Below are positions 59,661 to 64,000 of a stretch of DNA of 64,000 nucleotides, in pieces (position 1 is the stretch's first letter; each line of letters starts with the position of its first letter). The translations under genes were made by a program, and so were the position numbers. The DNA comes from Dastarcus helophoroides. Taxonomy: Eukaryota > Arthropoda > Insecta > Coleoptera > Bothrideridae. The notes beneath the pieces are model-generated. The model did not search any database. It was not told where the DNA came from and saw only the letters and a list, made by a program, of their open reading frames with translations. The stretch lies in NCBI GenBank assembly GCA_028583605.1, contig CM053328.1:1787507-1851506 (forward strand), in the 5' to 3' direction.

Positions 59661-61570
59661 CAAAAATTTCAAATTTTTTTAAATATTTTGACTAATCTCA
59701 TAGTATTGAATTTTTTGGGAAATTTTCATTTTTCAAGTTCTTGACCCAATTTTTGAAAATGTTGATCCTTTTTTTTAAATTAAATGCGAATGCATTTTGA
59801 AATTTTGATTAAATTTCAACTTTTTGCAAATCTGACTGTTTTTAACACATTTCAATTCTTTTTAAAAATTTAAATTTTTTAAATGTCGAGTTTTGAAAAT
59901 ATTGACTTCCTTGAAATGTTTTAATTTCGAAATTCGAATTTTATTCAAAATATTGACTTTTTCTAAAAAGTTTGACTTTCCCAAAATAACGACTCTTAAA
60001 AAATCTGACTTTTTGATTTTTATTTTTCAAAAATTAGTATTTACAAAAATTCGAAGTTTCGAGAAAGAGTAAAAATTGTGGATATTTTCAAAAAAGTCGA
60101 ACATTTGAAAAAAGGCCAAATTCTGTAGTCAACTTCGAGGAAAAATCGAAATTTTGATGATTGATGGTTGAGATTTTCAAAAAAAAGGGGGAATTCTGAA
60201 AAAGATCCAAAATTTCAAAACGGTCAAAATGATTAACTTTTCAAAAAAGTGGAAATTTTAAAAAAGATTAATGCGTTCAAAAAAATGATTTCAAGTCAAA
60301 ATGATCAAATTTTTTAAAAAATCAAAATTTTGAAAAAAGGCAATGTTGAGAAAATCTGCAAAATTTAGATTTTTTTTTTGTTATCTCAACCTTATTTTAT
60401 TTTCAAGTATTGACTTTTCTGGAAAACTGTGAATGCTCTTTTAAAAATTTTCGTATTTTCGTAAATATTTAGACTTTATGGTGTTCTGTTTTTTTTGTAT
60501 TTTTTTTTAAATTAATTATTACATTTTTTTTTCATTTTTACCATTTGAAAATTCTTACTTTTTCTGAAAATGTAAATTCTTTCAAAACTGGACTTTTGAC
60601 TTTTTAAATTTTCGACTTTTTCTAAATTTCATTTTTGTTTATGATTTTTTTTTGGAAAATTATAATTTTTTTTATTGAAAATTTCGATTCTTAATAATTT
60701 CGACTGGTTTTTATTTAAATGTCAACTATTTGTCAAAAGTTCGACTTTTTTTGCGAAGTTTCGACTATTTTTTGATTTTTTTGTGTTGAAATTTATGTTA
60801 CTTCTTAGTTTTCGAAATTCTTTCAAAAATTTCGTTTTTTTTTGAAAATTTTGAGATTTTATGAAATGTTTGACATTTTTTCAAAATTGACCTAAAATTT
60901 CAACTTTTTAAAAAAATGTTTCACTTTGATTCAAAATTTTAACTACCAAAAATTTAAACGTCTTCCAAAATTTTAACTTTCAATAATTTGACTTTTGAAA
61001 ACCTCGATTTGATCATTTTCACTTGTTTCCAATATTCCGGTATCGACATTTTGGTTTTTATTGAAAAGTTGAGTGCAAATTTCCCAACTATTCAAAATTT
61101 AAACTTTTTTAAAATTTCGAATTATTTCGTAAATTCGATAAAATTTCTTAAATCTTGCAAATTTTGATATTTTTTTAATTTCGACTATAAAATTTCGACC
61201 TTTTCTTTTTGAAAGTATTTTCTTTTGCAAAATTTTGACTTCATTTGGAAATTTTAAAGATTTTGAACATTTTTGCCTTGTTAACAAATTTCAATTTTCC
61301 TTATTAAAACTTTTAACCCTTTTTTAAATCTGCACTTTTTTGAAATTTTCGACTTTTTATTTTAATTCCCACTTTCTTAAAAATTCCGACCTTTTTCAAA
61401 TATTCGAATTTTTCAAAATTTTAGTCATTTTCCAAAATTTAAAGTTTTTGAAAAAGTTAAATATTTTGACTGTTTTTCTTTTCAAATATTTTCGAAATTT
61501 TGACTTATTTTGCAAACTGTTGATCCTCTATTTGAAAATTGTGATTTTTTTTTAAGCCAGACATTTCTTT
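59660..61570. repeat. Degenerate AT satellite with strand switches
   Basis: T-rich to about 60040, A-rich (AAAAAAGTCGAACATTTG) from 60050 to 60360, then T-rich again. No coding sequence. Confidence 0.8.
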
Positions 61571-61572
61571 TG

Positions 61573-61715
61573 ATGGAACGGACTGGTCCTTGGTTATCTT
61601 CAAAAATTGAAACACAGAACTTGTCCCCTGAAATCAAGAAAAATTAAAAAACACAACAAAGGTTGCTCTAACGCGTTTCGACAGCCAAGCTGTCATCCTC
61701 AGAGAGAAACTCTGA
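61573..61715. mobile_element. F1 foldback element, left arm only (copy 10)
   Basis: GATGGAACGGACTGG ... CGTTTCGACAGCCAAGC, TGTCATCCTCAGAGAG, then satellite. The hairpin is of the GACAGC/GCTGTC type, as in copy 1. The right arm is missing. Confidence 0.75.
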
Positions 61716-61719
61716 GACA

Positions 61720-64000
61720 TTTCTTGAAACCTTTTATTGACATTTTTGACTAATACTTCGTAAAATTTCGACTTCATTTCAAAACTTCGACTTTTTTTTG
61801 AAAATTTCGACTGTCTTTGAAAACTTGACTTTTAAAAAGTTTGTACTTCTTTTAAAATTTTAATTATACATTGTTTTAAAGATTTCCAATGAAAATCTTC
61901 GACCTAGAAGAAAAGATTCTTTTTAAACTTGAACTATTGAAAATTTCGACCTTTTCCAAAATTTTATGTTTCTAAAATTTCAACTTTTTTGATAATTACG
62001 AATTTTTCGATAATTTTGAGTTTTCTCCAATATTTAAAAAGTTCAGTGTCTTTGAAAATTTAATTAAAAACTCTGCAATTGATTTTAGATATCGATAGTT
62101 TTTCCAAAAATTCTTCTTTTATTCACATTCCAAAATTATTGAAAATGTTGACCATCTTAAAAATTGTGGTTTCGAAATCCTTATTTTCTTTTGAAAATTT
62201 TTTCTATGAAAATTTTAAAATTTTGTAAGATTTGACTTCTTTTTTAAAAAAATTTCGACTTTTCTGATAACGTTAGCTTTATTTTTTAGAAGTGGTATGG
62301 TTTTTCTGTATAAATTTATATTTTTTGAAAAAAATTTCGAAATGACACTCGAATTTAAAACAAATAATAACAAAATTTTCTATTTTTAAGTGTGCAAAGT
62401 TTTGAAACAAATTTCCAAAAAAAAACTTGCATTTTATGTACAAATAAATTGCCAAAATTTGAACTTATAATCACAAAAATTGACTGCAAGCTGGAATATT
62501 TGATATTTGAATTTTCTCTGGAACTTCAAAATTACTACAAAAAAATTAAATTAGAACAGTAAATTGTTAATGAATTTTTTTCAACATTTTGACTAATTTT
62601 TATTTGGAAATTTTGAGACTCTTCTAGAAATGTTGACTCTTTTTCTCAAAAATGTCAATAATTCCCACTTTAAAAGTCGAAATTAAAGGAATATTTTCGA
62701 CAATTAATTTATTTGAAAAAGAATTTTTTTTAATCTAATTCTGAAAATGTTATTTTTTTTTAAAATGCTTGCTTAATAAGAAATCTCACCTTTGTTTAGA
62801 AATATGATCTGGCTTTTTGTTGAAATTTTGAGTTTAATCTTTAAATTTCGATTTTTTTTAGTCGAAATTTGAATTTTAAATTCGAACTTGAGAATTTCAA
62901 GAATAAATTTAACATTTCTAAATAAATTGGAAATTCCGATTCAGAATTTTCTTTGGTCCTACTGTAGTAGTAATTTTTTAGAGAACTATCAAATTGTAAA
63001 AAAGGTTGAAATTGACAAGGTTCATTTTTTCTTGAGATTTCAATATTTTTCCCAAAGTTTTCTTACTTTTTATGCAGATTTGAAGTTTATTCTCCAAAAA
63101 TTTATACTTAATAATTTTCAGTTTCTTATCAAAATTACAAAATAAAATGAACTTTAAAATATTAAAATTTCGTTAAAAAATTTTCAAATTTCCGACAACA
63201 AATTAGAGAGAAATCAAAAGGTTTACAGGAAAAAGTATTTTAGAGACAAACTCTCCAGGAATAATCGAAATTTGAAAAAAATTCTTTGTGTAAAATGTTT
63301 AAGAAAAAACACAAATTTAATAGGAAAAAAAAGCACTTTCATGGAAAAAAAATCCAACTCTGAAAAAAATTTGAAATATCTTCACAAAAAAGTCGAAATA
63401 GTTTTTCCCAAAATGTTGAAATTTTTAAAGAACTTTCAGGGTTTTTTCCAAACGTTTTTTGTCAAAACTACAACATAAAATGAACTTTAAATTATCAAAA
63501 TGTCGTGAAAACAAATTAAAGGAATATAAAGAAAAATCTGGAGAAGTTGGAATTTCTAAACAAAATTTTAAGAACAGCACTTTCAGGAAAAATGAAAATT
63601 TAGAGAAAATTTCTTTTTATAAAATATTTAGGAAAAATGGAAACTTTGCAGAAAAAATTAAAATTTCCTAAAAAAATCGAAATATCTGAAAAAAACTCAA
63701 AATTTTTATACAAAATGAGATTTGAGGTAAAAATTCGAAGATACCGTATTAACCAATTTTTTAGAGGAATAGTATAATGCGAGATGAATTGGATTTAGAT
63801 TTTTTCTTAAAATTGTAATTATTTTCTCAAAATGTTGACATGTTCAAAGAAATTTGAGTTCTTTTCTTAACATTTCAATTCCTGCTCGAAATATTGATTA
63901 CTTTCTCAAAACTTTTACAAAAATTAAGTTTTTAAAAATGTGATTTTGATCAAAATTAGAAAAAGCCTTATTTTGAAAAATGTCAAAATGTTTATAAAAA
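61720..64000. repeat. Degenerate AT satellite, grading from T-rich to A-rich
   Basis: T-rich to about 62340, mixed to about 63170, A-rich from there to about 63730, and again mixed at the end. 62880-63170 is closer to unique sequence; its open frame (about 85 codons) is Phe/Leu/Ile/Lys-rich and shows no domain. A diverged duplication (CAAAATTACAAAATAAAATG at about 63132, CAAAACTACAACATAAAATG at about 63463) spans the region. Confidence 0.7.

Overview
The window looks like nuclear DNA of an arthropod, most likely an insect. It is very AT-rich and almost gene-free, its spliced genes have short GT-AG introns (52 and 82 nt) next to multi-kilobase ones, and it carries eukaryotic transposon remnants: a Ty3/gypsy-type solo LTR, a hAT-like element with an 8-bp target duplication, a PIF/Harbinger-like element with a TTA duplication, and many foldback MITEs. 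There are no bacterial operons, CRISPR arrays, rRNA or tRNA genes. Most long open frames are low-complexity translations of satellites and are not genes.

Two genes can be supported, both on the minus strand. The first is a spätzle-family (Toll ligand/neurotrophin-like) precursor: a Pro/His/Gln/Tyr-rich exon at 34218-33655, a phase-0 intron of about 29 kb, then exons 4613-4495 and 4442-4194. The reading frame is kept through every junction, and the exons for the C-terminal cystine knot must lie beyond the left edge. The second is a secreted, Ser/Thr/Asn-rich, mucin-like protein of about 486 residues in five exons (57362-49429), with a clear signal peptide; I do not recognise its family. A weaker pair of possible exons lies just upstream of it (57735-57493).

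The rest is repeats. About a third of the window is one degenerate AT-rich short-motif satellite (variants of AAAATTTCGACTTTTT), in blocks that switch strand. Embedded in it are: a 126-bp satellite with a four-monomer higher-order repeat (19.4-22.5 kb); a 110-bp-type satellite (41.5-43.3 kb) with a segment transposed into 38975-39343; a 380-bp triplication (37.7-38.9 kb); three kilobase-long homopurine/homopyrimidine tracts (34.8-35.9, 43.3-46.2 and 51.4-53.9 kb); and large tetranucleotide arrays (TGAG, GGTT and CAGT).

The most interesting structure is a family of foldback elements, called F1 here, with ten copies in 64 kb. Its arms end in a hairpin module, CTGAAGA - hairpin - CGAAAC, with compensatory changes, resembling a hammerhead ribozyme core. 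A similar module occurs in an unrelated insertion at 42640-42835. One F1 copy carries more than 1.1 kb of tetranucleotide expansion in its loop. A second foldback family (tandem GTRACGCGTGATG units) and the Harbinger-like family also recur.
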